A DNA stretch of 64,000 nucleotides from a bacterium (GTDB lineage: Bacteria > Campylobacterota > Campylobacteria > Campylobacterales > Sulfurimonadaceae). Of the stretch, positions 39,339 through 47,937 are shown piece after piece (the stretch's first letter is position 1; each line of letters opens with the position of its first letter). Under the pieces are notes generated by a model, which did no database searches, was not told the DNA's origin, and saw only the letters and a list, made by a program, of their open reading frames with translations. A program made the position numbers and the translations under genes. The stretch spans positions 62,001 to 126,000 of the forward strand of contig JAHJJX010000008.1 in assembly GCA_018822665.1 (NCBI GenBank). Reading direction: 5' to 3'.

Positions 39339-41029
39339 AACAGCTCTCCAATATGGAAATGAAATGCGTATTGTTTCATAGGATTGGAGATATCAAAGCC
39401 GGCATCAAGGGCTATAGGTCCTATTGGTGTGACATAACGCAGACCGATTCCGCCGCTGTAATATCCTTGATTATAATCCGGAACTTCGCTTGTGCCTATA
39501 AAGGTGTTATCGTTAAAAACAACACCTCTTAAATCACCATAAACCGGAAACCTGTATTCAACCGTTGTCTCCAAAACAGAATCGGAGCCTATGGGGTCTC
39601 CTTCATTGTTTGTCGGGCCGAGTTTACGATAGCCATAAGCGCGATTGCTATACATACCTCCCGTATAAAAGCGATAAGAAGCAGGGATATCACCCTGATA
39701 CAGACGCAAAGAGCCAAAGCTAGCCTTCATTGCCAAGATGGAGGGAGATATCGGTAAAATGTACCCGCCTGAGAGTTTAAATTTATAGTAGGACGCATCC
39801 GAGATTTCATTCAGTAAAGAACCCATCACTTCGGAGCGGATAAAATACCCTTTGCTTGGGTCTAAGATTTTATCTCTTGTATCATAATCCCACTCCAATT
39901 TTGGAGATAAAACAAATAAACTTCCTTCAGGGAAAAGAAGCGTATCATCACTGTCATAAGTGTAGGAACTGTCAAATACTAAACCCTCTTTAAAAGTGTG
40001 TGGAATATCTCTTTGCTTAAGAAACACACCTCCAAAGACTCTATTTTCTTTAAACCCCTCAAAGAGTTCGTTTTCAAGCCCCAATTCCACACCGGTGGAG
40101 TTTCTGTTTTCAAGAGGCATATCAAAATTTGTTTTCACATTCTGCTTAATCTGAGTGACCCGCGTAGTAAGACTCACCGTTTTTAAATTCCCAAATAAAT
40201 TTCTGTGCTTCACGCCAAGCGAAGCCATCGCTCCCTCATCACTGCTGACACCGACACCTATTTGAAAACGGATTGGCTTTTCATTTTCAGTGATGCTCAC
40301 ATCAACATTCACACTATTGTTATCATCTATTTTTGTATCTATACTCGCCTTGGATATCCCTTCATAACCATAAAGGCTTTCATAGCTTTGAGTTATTTTT
40401 TGAACAGAAAAAGGTTCATCCTCTTTCATGTACAACAAGGATTCTATTATTTTTGCTTCCACGTTTTCTGAAGAAGTTATTTTTATGAAACCAAAATGAC
40501 ATACTTTATTTGGAGTAACTTCATACATCAGATAAGCGTAATTTGTTTGTATATCAATCCATGCTTTAGAGTTTAACCGTGCGTTACAATAATTTTTATT
40601 CGCATAAAACAAGCTTATATCTTTTTTGCTTTGGGCAAATATATCAGCATCAAAGACATCCCCTTTTATAAAAGGGATTTGAGAAGTAAGTTCGTATTGA
40701 GATATTGTTGTCACATCCGCGATACGGATAGGTTTTTCTTCCTCAATTACAATCACAATCTCATTTTCACTTGAGGCATTCGTCACCTTGACGTTGAAAA
40801 AACCTTTGCGTTTATAGTAATTTTTTATTGTCTCGACAAGCAACATAAGGGTTTTTGGATCCGCGGCAGGCTCATCTTTGTAAAATTCATAAAAGTAGGG
40901 TTTGTGAAGACCAAGGGCACCGTACAATTCTCTTTCTTTAATGTGCTTATTGCCTTTGAAAAAAAGTGCTATTGTCTCGCCATGGAGAAGTGATGAAAAT
41001 AAAATAAAAAATATAAGTATTTTTTTCAC
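39335..41029 (-). CDS. tamA: TamA-like outer-membrane protein, BamA/Omp85 family
   Basis: A 564-residue protein starting with GTG after GGAGCGAGA. It has a signal peptide, three POTRA-like domains (about residues 18-260) and an Omp85 barrel. Barrel signatures include PSKGYFIRSE, YRFYTGGMYSNRAYGY (the VRGY-like motif), GIGLRYVTPIGPIALDAGF and the C-terminal FHFHIGELF. It partners TamB, encoded directly downstream, in outer-membrane assembly or lipid transport. Confidence 0.93.
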   Translation of the reverse strand: MKKILIFFILFSSLLHGETIALFFKGNKHIKERELYGALGLHKPYFYEFYKDEPAADPKTLMLLVETIKNYYKRKGFFNVKVTNASSENEIVIVIEEEKPIRIADVTTISQYELTSQIPFIKGDVFDADIFAQSKKDISLFYANKNYCNARLNSKAWIDIQTNYAYLMYEVTPNKVCHFGFIKITSSENVEAKIIESLLYMKEDEPFSVQKITQSYESLYGYEGISKASIDTKIDDNNSVNVDVSITENEKPIRFQIGVGVSSDEGAMASLGVKHRNLFGNLKTVSLTTRVTQIKQNVKTNFDMPLENRNSTGVELGLENELFEGFKENRVFGGVFLKQRDIPHTFKEGLVFDSSYTYDSDDTLLFPEGSLFVLSPKLEWDYDTRDKILDPSKGYFIRSEVMGSLLNEISDASYYKFKLSGGYILPISPSILAMKASFGSLRLYQGDIPASYRFYTGGMYSNRAYGYRKLGPTNNEGDPIGSDSVLETTVEYRFPVYGDLRGVVFNDNTFIGTSEVPDYNQGYYSGGIGLRYVTPIGPIALDAGFDISNPMKQYAFHFHIGELF

Positions 41030-41063
41030 TCTCGCTCCCGGCTTTATGGTGTAATTATACCCT

Positions 41064-41261
41064 TTAATATATCTCTTTGACTCGTCCGACTTCTCCGCTC
41101 ATAAGACGAACTTTTATGCCATGGGGATGTGTAGCCGAATTTGTCAAAACATCTCTCACAATCCCATCAGTAAGCCGTCCCGTGTCTTGGTCTTGTTTTA
41201 AAACTATGGCCACGCTTACTCCGTGTTTTATATTTTTTCTCTCTTTTGCATCTAGCATCAT
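41064..41261 (-). CDS. YwbE-family protein (DUF2196)
   Basis: A 65-residue protein that matches the YwbE family along its length: KHGVSVAIVLKQDQDTGRLTDGIVRDVLTNS and HPHGIKVRLMSGEVGRVKEI. The family is small, widespread and of unknown function; the KOW-like beta content suggests nucleic-acid or protein binding. Two adjacent ATG codons are possible starts. It is the first gene before tamA-tamB. Confidence 0.9.
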   Translation of the reverse strand: MMLDAKERKNIKHGVSVAIVLKQDQDTGRLTDGIVRDVLTNSATHPHGIKVRLMSGEVGRVKEIY

Positions 41262-41379
41262 CGCTGCCTTCGTGTGATTTATATGTAATTATAGTCAAAA
41301 AAAATAGATAGTTTTTGAATCTGATTTTAGATTATCTTGAAATTGATATACTTACAAATAAAGATGCAAAAGGAAAGAG

Positions 41380-41928
41380 ATGCAGAAAAAAGTTTTACTG
41401 CTTCACGGCTGGGGCGGAAGTGATTTTCCCCATTGGCAGAGTTGGCTGGCAGGTGAACTTGCCAAAGGTTACGCAACCATCAGCTTTTTAAAATTTTCCA
41501 ATCCTGACTTTCCGGAGCTTGGCATGTGGAAAAAAGAACTCAAAGAGCATTTGCAAGATTTTAAACCCGATATTGTGATTTGCCACTCTTTGGCAAATAC
41601 CCTTTGGTTTCATCTGTGTAACGAAGAAAGCTTTGAAGATATCAAAAAACTTTATCTTGTTGCTCCTCCTAAGCTCAACTCTGAGATAGAAGAACTTAAA
41701 AGCTTTTTTCCTGTACAAGCGCCAGAAGTTCCACATGCCAAAGAAATTTTGCTTATTGTTTCAACGAACGACCCCTATATGACGCTTCAAGAAGCAAAAG
41801 ATTTACAGTGTTCACTCAAAGTCGAGATGAAAGTTTTAAACAATGCAGGACATATAAATGCAACAAGCGGCTACGGTGCGTGGCCATGGATGTTAGAAGA
41901 GTTACGCAAAGATTTACAAAATGGATAA
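41380..41928 (+). CDS. RBBP9/YdeN-family serine hydrolase
   Basis: A 182-residue alpha/beta hydrolase. The oxyanion motif is LLHGWGGSDFPHWQ, the nucleophile is in CHSLANTLW, the acid in STNDPYM, and the catalytic His in NNAGHINATSGYGAW. The family is small single-domain hydrolases of mostly unknown substrate. AAAGGAAAGAG precedes the ATG. It carries two perfect copies of the iterated word 208 bases apart in opposite orientation, coding Gly-Met-Trp and Val-Pro-His-Ala-Lys. The gene is followed 3 bases later by pyruvate kinase. Confidence 0.9.
   Translation: MQKKVLLLHGWGGSDFPHWQSWLAGELAKGYATISFLKFSNPDFPELGMWKKELKEHLQDFKPDIVICHSLANTLWFHLCNEESFEDIKKLYLVAPPKLNSEIEELKSFFPVQAPEVPHAKEILLIVSTNDPYMTLQEAKDLQCSLKVEMKVLNNAGHINATSGYGAWPWMLEELRKDLQNG
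41521..41531 (+). repeat. Perfect GGCATGTGGAA word
   Basis: In the hydrolase gene, read as Leu-Gly-Met-Trp-Lys. Flank GCTT. Confidence 0.85.
41729..41739 (-). repeat. Perfect GGCATGTGGAA word with long shared flank
   Basis: Read as Val-Pro-His-Ala-Lys. From 41729 to 41750 the sequence is identical at 21 of 22 bases to the copy at 63517-63538. Confidence 0.88.
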
Positions 41929-41931
41929 TAC

Positions 41932-43389
41932 ATGAAAAAAAGAACAAAAATCATAGCAACCATCGGGCCGGCATCTGATACGCAAGAAAAAATAGAAGCG
42001 TTGATGCATGCGGGTGTAAATGTATTCAGGCTCAATTTCAGTCACGCAACGCATGCGTACCATTGGGAAGTTTTACAAAGAATCCGTTTAGCGATTGAAA
42101 ATACAGGGCTTATAACCGGTGTGCTTCAAGATATCAGCGGTCCAAAAATTCGCATTGGAATGCTTGAAGAAGATTTTACACTCCGAGTGGGAGATATTTT
42201 AGAGTTTGTCAAAGAGGAGATTGTGGGGAGTAAAATCCAAGAGGGCTATTACCGCTTAACCATCAATCAAAAATCAATTCTGGACAGACTCAATACCGGT
42301 GATTATATCTATCTTTATGACGGAATTATCCGTTCAAAAGTGATAGAAGTATCAGACAAAGGGGTCAAAATAGAGATTGAAAATGATGGTATTTTAAGCT
42401 CTAAAAAAGGTCTCAACTTTCCAAACACAAAACTGGGCATTGACATCATCACACAAAAAGATAAAGAAGATATGCTTTGGGGAATTAACAACGGCGTTGA
42501 TTTTATGGCTATCTCTTTTGTTCAAAGTGCTTCAGATATGAGAATTGCGCGCTCCATCGTGGAAGAACACGGAGGAATAACACAGCTTTTTGCAAAAATT
42601 GAAAAATTTGATGCTCTGGAAAATATCGATGAAATACTTGAAGCAAGCGACGGTATTATGGTGGCCCGCGGTGATTTGGGAATAGAAATACCGTATTACG
42701 ATGTTCCAAATGTACAAAAAATGCTCATAAAAAAAGCAAACAATTTAAGCAAGCCTGTCATCACGGCAACGCAAATGCTCCTCTCCATGACAAAAAACGA
42801 TACTGCGACAAGAGCAGAAATCAGCGACATTGCCAATGCTGTTTTAGATGGAACGGATGCGGTGATGCTCTCAGAAGAGAGCGCAATGGGACACAACCCT
42901 GTTTTGGCAGTGCAGACAATGGTCAATACTATCAAAGCGACGGAAAAAAACTACCCCTTTCACAGGCTGTCTGGTTTTACACAAGGAGACAAGGCGGATA
43001 AAATAAACGATTCGGCAGTTCGCCTGAGCCTAAGCTTAGGCACCGCAGGAATCTTAACAATAACTTCCTCAGGCAATTCAGCAAAAAAAATAGCCCGCTA
43101 CCGCCCGAATATTCCAATTTATGCAGTGACCCATGACCATCGCATTGCGCGTTCTTTAACTATTGTCTGGGGTGTAGTTCCCGCCTTTTCCGTCAATAGC
43201 GAAAATTTGGAAATGATGATGAATGAACTTGTAACGGAAGGTTTAAAGCGGGGGGTGTTAAATATAGAAAGCAACTACATTCTAACCGCAGGCGACCCTC
43301 TTGGAGTCGTAGGTTCTACAAATATGATACGCATCATCAGTCATAACGAGATGGAATATTTCAAATCATTGAAAGTAAACAGGAATTAA
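41932..43389 (+). CDS. pyk: Pyruvate kinase
   Basis: A 485-residue enzyme that converts phosphoenolpyruvate and ADP to pyruvate and ATP. Conserved blocks are TKIIATIGPAS at the N-terminus, NVFRLNFSHA, ARGDLGIEIPY, the signature KPVITATQMLLSM, NAVLDGTDAVMLSEESA, and a C-terminal allosteric domain. Length is standard. It lies between a hydrolase and a thioredoxin-like gene with gaps of 3 bases, so the five genes from 41380 to 44890 probably form one operon. Confidence 0.98.
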   Translation: MKKRTKIIATIGPASDTQEKIEALMHAGVNVFRLNFSHATHAYHWEVLQRIRLAIENTGLITGVLQDISGPKIRIGMLEEDFTLRVGDILEFVKEEIVGSKIQEGYYRLTINQKSILDRLNTGDYIYLYDGIIRSKVIEVSDKGVKIEIENDGILSSKKGLNFPNTKLGIDIITQKDKEDMLWGINNGVDFMAISFVQSASDMRIARSIVEEHGGITQLFAKIEKFDALENIDEILEASDGIMVARGDLGIEIPYYDVPNVQKMLIKKANNLSKPVITATQMLLSMTKNDTATRAEISDIANAVLDGTDAVMLSEESAMGHNPVLAVQTMVNTIKATEKNYPFHRLSGFTQGDKADKINDSAVRLSLSLGTAGILTITSSGNSAKKIARYRPNIPIYAVTHDHRIARSLTIVWGVVPAFSVNSENLEMMMNELVTEGLKRGVLNIESNYILTAGDPLGVVGSTNMIRIISHNEMEYFKSLKVNRN

Positions 43390-43392
43390 ATT

Positions 43393-43815
43393 ATGAAACA
43401 AATATTACTTTTGCTGCTTTTTACCTTTTCGCTTTTTGGAGCGAAAATTGACGAGTATGCAGAGCAGATGCATTTTTCAAGAGACTACAACAGTTCTCTA
43501 GAGCAGGCAAAAAAAGCCAATAAACCTTTGATGTTAGTGTTGGTGGCAGACTACTGCCCTTGGTGTAGAAAACTTGAACGCAACACTTTGGGAGCAAGCG
43601 AGGTTCAGCAAAAACTCTCGGAAGTCGTCACGGTTATCATGGACCAAAAATATGATACAGATAAATTTCCGCAAAAATATTTAACACCGAGAAATCCGAC
43701 CATATTTTTTATAAACCCGAATACGGACGAAAAATTTTATGAAAATATCGGTTATCTCAAAAAAAAGGATTTTTTAGAGGTACTTGAGATGATGCAAAAG
43801 GAGTTTAAAAAATGA
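43393..43815 (+). CDS. Exported thioredoxin-fold protein
   Basis: A 140-residue protein with a signal peptide (residues 1-17, ending LFGAK) and a thioredoxin-like domain with the redox pair C55-P-W-C58 in VADYCPWCRKLE, then the cis-Pro region RNPTIFFINP. Its type is that of SoxW/DsbD-gamma-like periplasmic reductases. It overlaps the next gene by four bases. Confidence 0.9.
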   Translation: MKQILLLLLFTFSLFGAKIDEYAEQMHFSRDYNSSLEQAKKANKPLMLVLVADYCPWCRKLERNTLGASEVQQKLSEVVTVIMDQKYDTDKFPQKYLTPRNPTIFFINPNTDEKFYENIGYLKKKDFLEVLEMMQKEFKK

Positions 43816-44258
43816 AAAATATAAAACCTTTTTTTGCAATAATCCTGCTCTGTGCTTCCCTTCAGGCAAGCGGCCCTTATACGCTCACCAACTTAGAATG
43901 TGCCAATGTTTTTGTAAAAAGCAACTCCAATGTTTTTGACAAAGAGGATATTGGAAAAATCAAAGCTATTTTGGCAAAAGTTATTGAAGTAAGTAAACTC
44001 CAAACAAACCAAAGAGACTGCTCCACCTTGATGGTTAAACTCGATGCCATCCATGCAAAGCCAAACTATTACATCTACACAAAATTGGCTCTGGGAGAGG
44101 AAGTTATAACACACAGAAAAGATAAAAGTGAAACTTTTTCCCTTACCTATGACTCTTCTGATTTTACCCAAAGTGAGAATCCAAAAGTGGATGTTTTGGA
44201 GAGTGTGCAATACTTGGCAGACGAGTTTATAGAGCATTATAAAAATGACAACGAGTAA
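43812..44258 (+). CDS. Exported protein of unknown function
   Basis: A 148-residue protein with an export signal (FFAIILLCASLQASGPY). I do not recognise a family. Two cysteines (LECANVF, RDCSTLM) might form a disulfide, and the gene overlaps the upstream periplasmic thioredoxin by four bases (ATGA), so it may be a substrate or partner of that protein. The remainder is a mixed alpha/beta pattern with LTNLECANVFVKSN and VLESVQYLADEFIEHYK. Confidence 0.7.
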   Translation: MKNIKPFFAIILLCASLQASGPYTLTNLECANVFVKSNSNVFDKEDIGKIKAILAKVIEVSKLQTNQRDCSTLMVKLDAIHAKPNYYIYTKLALGEEVITHRKDKSETFSLTYDSSDFTQSENPKVDVLESVQYLADEFIEHYKNDNE

Positions 44259-44269
44259 GAGGTTTAAAT

Positions 44270-44890
44270 ATGAGAGATGACCACAAAGCGGCTTCAGCTT
44301 GGTTTGAAGAACTTTATAAAGAAAACTACAATAAAAATGAAAATATTCCATGGGCTAAAATGCAGCCCAACGAGCATTTGCTTGAATATATAAAAAACAA
44401 CCTTCTTGGTAAAAGATGTTTGGTTGTCGGCTGTGGCTTGGGCGATGATGCCATCACTCTGAGCGAAGCAGGAGCCGATGTGACCGCCATAGATATTTCG
44501 CACTCTGCCATAAAATGGTGCAAAGAAAGATTTGACGGGTACGGGGTAAATTTTATAGTTCAAGACATTTTTGAACTGCCTCCAGAGATGATAGGTGCTT
44601 ATGATTTTGTTTTTGAGTCTTTAACCATCCAGTCTCTGCCTTTGGTTTTTAGAAATAAAATAATTACCGCAATCAGCTCACTTTTATCCCCGGACGGGAA
44701 AATACTTATTGTGGCTCACGGGAAAAAAGAGGGTGAAAAAAAAGAGGGACCACCTTGGCCGCTCGAAATAAACGAGCTTAAACTCTTTGGAACAAAAGGG
44801 CTCAACGAGCTAGAATTTAGCATTATGGAAGAGATGTCCAACATCTCCGCCTACAAGTTTAAAGCTGTCTATCAAAAAGAAAGAAGCTAA
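44270..44890 (+). CDS. SAM-dependent methyltransferase, TPMT/TehB-like
   Basis: A 206-residue class I methyltransferase. The SAM motif is LVVGCGLGDDAITL followed by the acidic strand end VTAIDIS and the motif FIVQDIFELP. The N-terminal region (WFEELYKENYNKNENIPWAKMQPNEHL) resembles thiopurine/tellurite-type methyltransferases. The substrate is unknown. It is last in the 41380-44890 gene run and convergent with the next gene (6-base gap). Confidence 0.88.
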   Translation: MRDDHKAASAWFEELYKENYNKNENIPWAKMQPNEHLLEYIKNNLLGKRCLVVGCGLGDDAITLSEAGADVTAIDISHSAIKWCKERFDGYGVNFIVQDIFELPPEMIGAYDFVFESLTIQSLPLVFRNKIITAISSLLSPDGKILIVAHGKKEGEKKEGPPWPLEINELKLFGTKGLNELEFSIMEEMSNISAYKFKAVYQKERS

Positions 44891-44896
44891 TCTTTT

Positions 44897-45121
44897 TTAG
44901 GCGTAAACATCCAAAAGCTGGGTTGAATTCACACTTGTCTGAACCTCTTGCTCAAGTGAAGTCTTCAATTCCTGAGCCTTTTGCAACGGTTCGTTTGTCT
45001 TTTTGATAAGAGACGAATCGTCCTGCTGAGGTTTTTCTTCTTTTTTTACGCTAGCATCCAACTTGCCTATTTGAACCTGATTATAATAAGGCGACTCAAA
45101 TGTATAACGAGCGACATCCAT
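44897..45121 (-). CDS. Small hydrophilic protein of unknown function
   Basis: A 74-residue protein, MDVARYTFESPYYNQ..., with no signal or membrane span. The C-terminal half is Glu/Gln/Lys/Ser-rich and probably helical (NEPLQKAQELKTSLEQEVQ). GAGGAGGAGG provides a strong RBS. I recognise no family. Upstream is a 13-bp palindrome over its likely -10, so it may be specifically regulated. Confidence 0.65.
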   Translation of the reverse strand: MDVARYTFESPYYNQVQIGKLDASVKKEEKPQQDDSSLIKKTNEPLQKAQELKTSLEQEVQTSVNSTQLLDVYA

Positions 45122-45138
45122 AACATCCTCCTCCTCAC

Positions 45139-45173
45139 TTTTACATATTATAGCATAGCAATAATATGTAAAA
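45139..45173 (-). promoter_or_regulatory. 13-bp palindrome overlapping an extended -10
   Basis: TTTTACATATTAT and ATAATATGTAAAA form perfect 13-bp arms around a 9-base centre. The minus strand reads TGCTATAAT here (TATAAT at 45147-45152), an extended -10 for the 74-residue gene. An operator or a 5' mRNA hairpin are both possible. Confidence 0.6.
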
Positions 45174-45400
45174 ATTAAACCTTTAAATTATTTGGTTTGG
45201 CATGTGACGGCTGAAATAAGGTGAATGAGTTCACGTTATTTTAGACTATGATGTTCGGCATGTGGAAATGTTCGCTCGTCCCATCTCTCCTGACTTAAAG
45301 GCTTTTTTATAAAGTCTTTGCAAGAGTAAAGTACCTCTTAGCAATCATCCAAAACAAATTTCTTAGGCTCTTCTTTTATCTCTTCTACAAATTCAGTTGG
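45174..45400. other. Intergenic region with one perfect and one degenerate copy of the iterated word
   Basis: No open frame with an RBS is seen. GGCATGTGACG (9/11) lies at 45199-45209 and a perfect copy at 45257-45267, so this is the only intergenic place with the word. No terminator hairpin with a T-run was found for the porin gene. Confidence 0.5.
45257..45267 (+). repeat. Perfect GGCATGTGGAA word, intergenic
   Basis: The only perfect copy entirely outside a gene. Flank TTC; it is followed by ATG. Confidence 0.85.
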
Positions 45401-46759
45401 TTATTTTGATGAAAATTTATATAAAAATTGAAAAAACATTTTAGTAGCATCATTTTGAGCAATGTCATTCTTCGTGATAAAATCACCTGCATTGAGATAA
45501 GTCCAGATTGCCGTAAAATCAAGATTATTTGTAGCCTTGTACTTTAGCGTAACATCATATTCATCCCCTATATCTGCATAATTGTTCCCTGGTAGATTAG
45601 CATAGTTAAAAGGGTACCACTTGTCATTTGCCTCTGCAAGTTCGTAGCGATGGTAGGCTGTCTCTAATAAAAGCTCTTTTGTAGGTTTGAATGAAAATGC
45701 CGCTTGAGAATCCTTCATATTTGACCAGACCATAATATCCATACGGCCATAATGCGGACCGGTAATAGCTCCAAAAGGTGTTGCAAAAGTCTGTTTCTTT
45801 GAGTCAGTTGGATTTTTATCTCCGGTAGCGTAAATTGAGCCTATGGTAAATTTGGATTTGTACACATTGTCAAATTGATATCCCACTTTGAGGGCGTAGC
45901 CGTAGGCATCTATCTCCAAATCTCCATTACTTCCTATTTCCTTTGCGAAAGTCGCATCATAAACAAAACCCGGACTCTCATCATAAGAGCGCGCTCCGTA
46001 GTAATATGCATTTTCATTTGCTACAGTATCATGAAATAGTGTATTTCTCCAAACGGCGAAAGGCTCAAAATTGAGATTTGATTTTTCATAATGGCTATAT
46101 AAGCCGATACCTTGGTATTGGTGCTTATTTACAAGACTAAACTCATCAGCATCTTTTGTTCTCGTCTGTCCGTACCATACATCAACGAAATTTTTTTCCT
46201 GCTTATAAGAGAGATGTGCTGCGTCCCAAAGAAAACCAATAGTATTTCCCCAAACACCCGGAGCTATTATTCTACTGTCACCATACTCTAACTGAAGTCG
46301 TCCAATAGTAAAAGTTAATTCTTTTGTTAAAAAATTATGTTTTTTAAGATATGTTTCATGAAGTTCGAAGTGTTCATCATAATAACTGGCTCCATACTCA
46401 TCAGATGTACCTATATTTTTTGTAAAATCATCAGGCTTTAAAGAAGAACCCCAAGAGCGAGCATCATACATGTAAACTTTTATTTCCCAGTCTGCACTTG
46501 GGGTATAGGTAAAACCCGCAACAATCTGATGCAGATATATCGTGTCATTAGAAGAACCTTTTATATTCCCTTTTGAATTTATAGAAGCGTCTCCATAAGC
46601 AAGCATATTAACACCGCTATATATATCAAAACGACCTCTGTAATAACCGTCGAAAATGAGATTATCAGATACTTTTTCTTGAGTCTCCTCCCCAGAAACA
46701 GATATTTCGCTAAGAAGAAGAAAAAAGAAGATAGAAAAAGCAAAAAAGAGTTTATGCAT
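45401..46759 (-). CDS. Outer-membrane porin, alginate-export (AlgE-like) family
   Basis: A 452-residue barrel protein with a signal peptide (about residues 1-22). The most telling block is FTIGRLQLEYGDSRIIAPGV followed by WGNTIGF, the GRxEL.YGD.R..G...W.N pattern of the alginate-export porin family, then WDAAHLSYKQ. It ends QFLYKFSSK. Despite the family name, many members transport small anions or aromatics. A ModE-like box covers the -10 of its promoter, so repression by molybdate- or tungstate-bound ModE is inferred, and a role in oxyanion uptake is more likely than alginate export. Confidence 0.85.
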   Translation of the reverse strand: MHKLFFAFSIFFFLLLSEISVSGEETQEKVSDNLIFDGYYRGRFDIYSGVNMLAYGDASINSKGNIKGSSNDTIYLHQIVAGFTYTPSADWEIKVYMYDARSWGSSLKPDDFTKNIGTSDEYGASYYDEHFELHETYLKKHNFLTKELTFTIGRLQLEYGDSRIIAPGVWGNTIGFLWDAAHLSYKQEKNFVDVWYGQTRTKDADEFSLVNKHQYQGIGLYSHYEKSNLNFEPFAVWRNTLFHDTVANENAYYYGARSYDESPGFVYDATFAKEIGSNGDLEIDAYGYALKVGYQFDNVYKSKFTIGSIYATGDKNPTDSKKQTFATPFGAITGPHYGRMDIMVWSNMKDSQAAFSFKPTKELLLETAYHRYELAEANDKWYPFNYANLPGNNYADIGDEYDVTLKYKATNNLDFTAIWTYLNAGDFITKNDIAQNDATKMFFQFLYKFSSK

Positions 46760-46785
46760 TGTTTATCCTATTTTTTGTCATATTA

Positions 46786-46809
46786 CGATATATATAAGAT
46801 TATATAACG
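46786..46809 (-). promoter_or_regulatory. ModE-like operator over the porin promoter
   Basis: CGATATATA-N6-TATATAACG, an 8/9-base inverted repeat, matches the ModE pattern CGnTATATA-N6-TATATAnCG. A further half-site CGATATATA follows at 46808-46816. On the minus strand a TATAAT (46799-46804) lies within the box, so binding should block transcription of the porin gene 27 bases downstream. Confidence 0.75.
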
Positions 46810-46963
46810 ATATATATTAATTTTTTCTTTTTTCTACAAATGCCAATCATATTTTAAATCAGTACCCCTATACAAAAGCGATATCATAAAAGATGCAACA
46901 CTCCGGTATTCTCTGCCCGGGCGTACAAAACAGCCAAAAACAAATATTTCAACATAATTCAAG

Positions 46964-46969
46964 TATAAT
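46964..46969 (+). promoter_or_regulatory. -10 element of the DUF234 gene
   Basis: TATAAT 28 bases before the ATG at 46997, giving a short leader. It is divergent from the ModE-controlled porin promoter. Confidence 0.5.
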
Positions 46970-46996
46970 TACGAAAACAAATCAAAGGCTCTTCTT

Positions 46997-47911
46997 ATGG
47001 CTAAATACCCTACACTCTTAGAACAATTTCGCTCTTTTTGCTTTCAAAACAACCCTAAAGACCTTGAAGAGGCTATTGAGTATTTTGCTATTTTTGGCGG
47101 GATGGGCTGGAGTGTTGACACGAGTGTGCCTCTTGTGAACCTGATAGAGAGTAAAATCTTAAAAAATTACACCTATATTCATGGAGATATCACCAAAGTT
47201 ACAAAGAGCGATAAGGTAAGTCATTCTCTTCTTAGCGGCATAGCTACGGGAGACCGCCGCACGCACTCTGCTTTTAAACGTGCACGTATCTCTCGGGCTG
47301 AGGGTGAAAATGCCATAGAGAGTCTTTGTGATATGGGATTTTTAAAAGTGGAGCGTTCTTTGGAAGGCCCTCCGCTAGAAGATGACAACATTGCCGACAA
47401 GCTAAACTTCAGTGTTCCTTTTATGCGATTTTGGTTCTCTTTTATCTCCCCGTTTTTCAAGGGTATCAAAGAGGGTGATTTTAAAGAAGTTAAAGAGCGT
47501 TTTTTAAACCGTGAGCAAGGTTTTTCGGATTTAATCTTCCAAAAACTTTCCGTCGAACTGCTTAAAAAGAGCTTCAAAGAAGACCCTGTTGTAGAGATTG
47601 GAAGTTATTGGGACAGAAACGTTGAGATAGATATTTTAGCCAAAACAAAGTCCGGCAAAATCATAGTTGCCACGTGCAAATATTCCAATGCCAAGGCAAA
47701 AAAAAGTGAACTTACCAAACTCAAAGAAAAGAGTGTTTTAGCGGAGATAAGCCCTGATATCTTTGTAATTTTTTCTAAAAGCGGTTTTTCAAATGAACTT
47801 AAAACCGAAAAAGGTGAAAACTTAAAACTCTTTTCACTTAAAAACTTCAAAACACTTATAGAAGATTTAAGTGAAAAAGATTTTATTGAATGTATCGGAA
47901 AAAAATACTAA
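46997..47911 (+). CDS. DUF234 domain protein, nuclease-like fold without ATPase domain
   Basis: A 304-residue protein. Residues ~65-135 are a winged-helix-like part (RRTHSAFKRARISRAEGENAIESLCDMGFL). Residues ~195-270 show a PD-(D/E)xK-like core: VEIGSYWDRNVEIDILAKT then GKIIVATCKY. This is the C-terminal part of the archaeal-type AAA ATPase/DUF234 family, but the N-terminal P-loop ATPase domain is absent. The active-site residues E, D and K are retained by eye. Function unknown; DNA or RNA cleavage is possible. It is flanked by the Mo/W-related genes but is transcribed alone. Confidence 0.75.
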   Translation: MAKYPTLLEQFRSFCFQNNPKDLEEAIEYFAIFGGMGWSVDTSVPLVNLIESKILKNYTYIHGDITKVTKSDKVSHSLLSGIATGDRRTHSAFKRARISRAEGENAIESLCDMGFLKVERSLEGPPLEDDNIADKLNFSVPFMRFWFSFISPFFKGIKEGDFKEVKERFLNREQGFSDLIFQKLSVELLKKSFKEDPVVEIGSYWDRNVEIDILAKTKSGKIIVATCKYSNAKAKKSELTKLKEKSVLAEISPDIFVIFSKSGFSNELKTEKGENLKLFSLKNFKTLIEDLSEKDFIECIGKKY

Positions 47912-47937
47912 TTATTTTCTATTGAGTATTTGAAAAT

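Noticed and set aside
46997-47911. DUF234 gene as part of a restriction or defence system
   Set aside because: No methylase, helicase or other defence gene adjoins; neighbours are a porin and modA.
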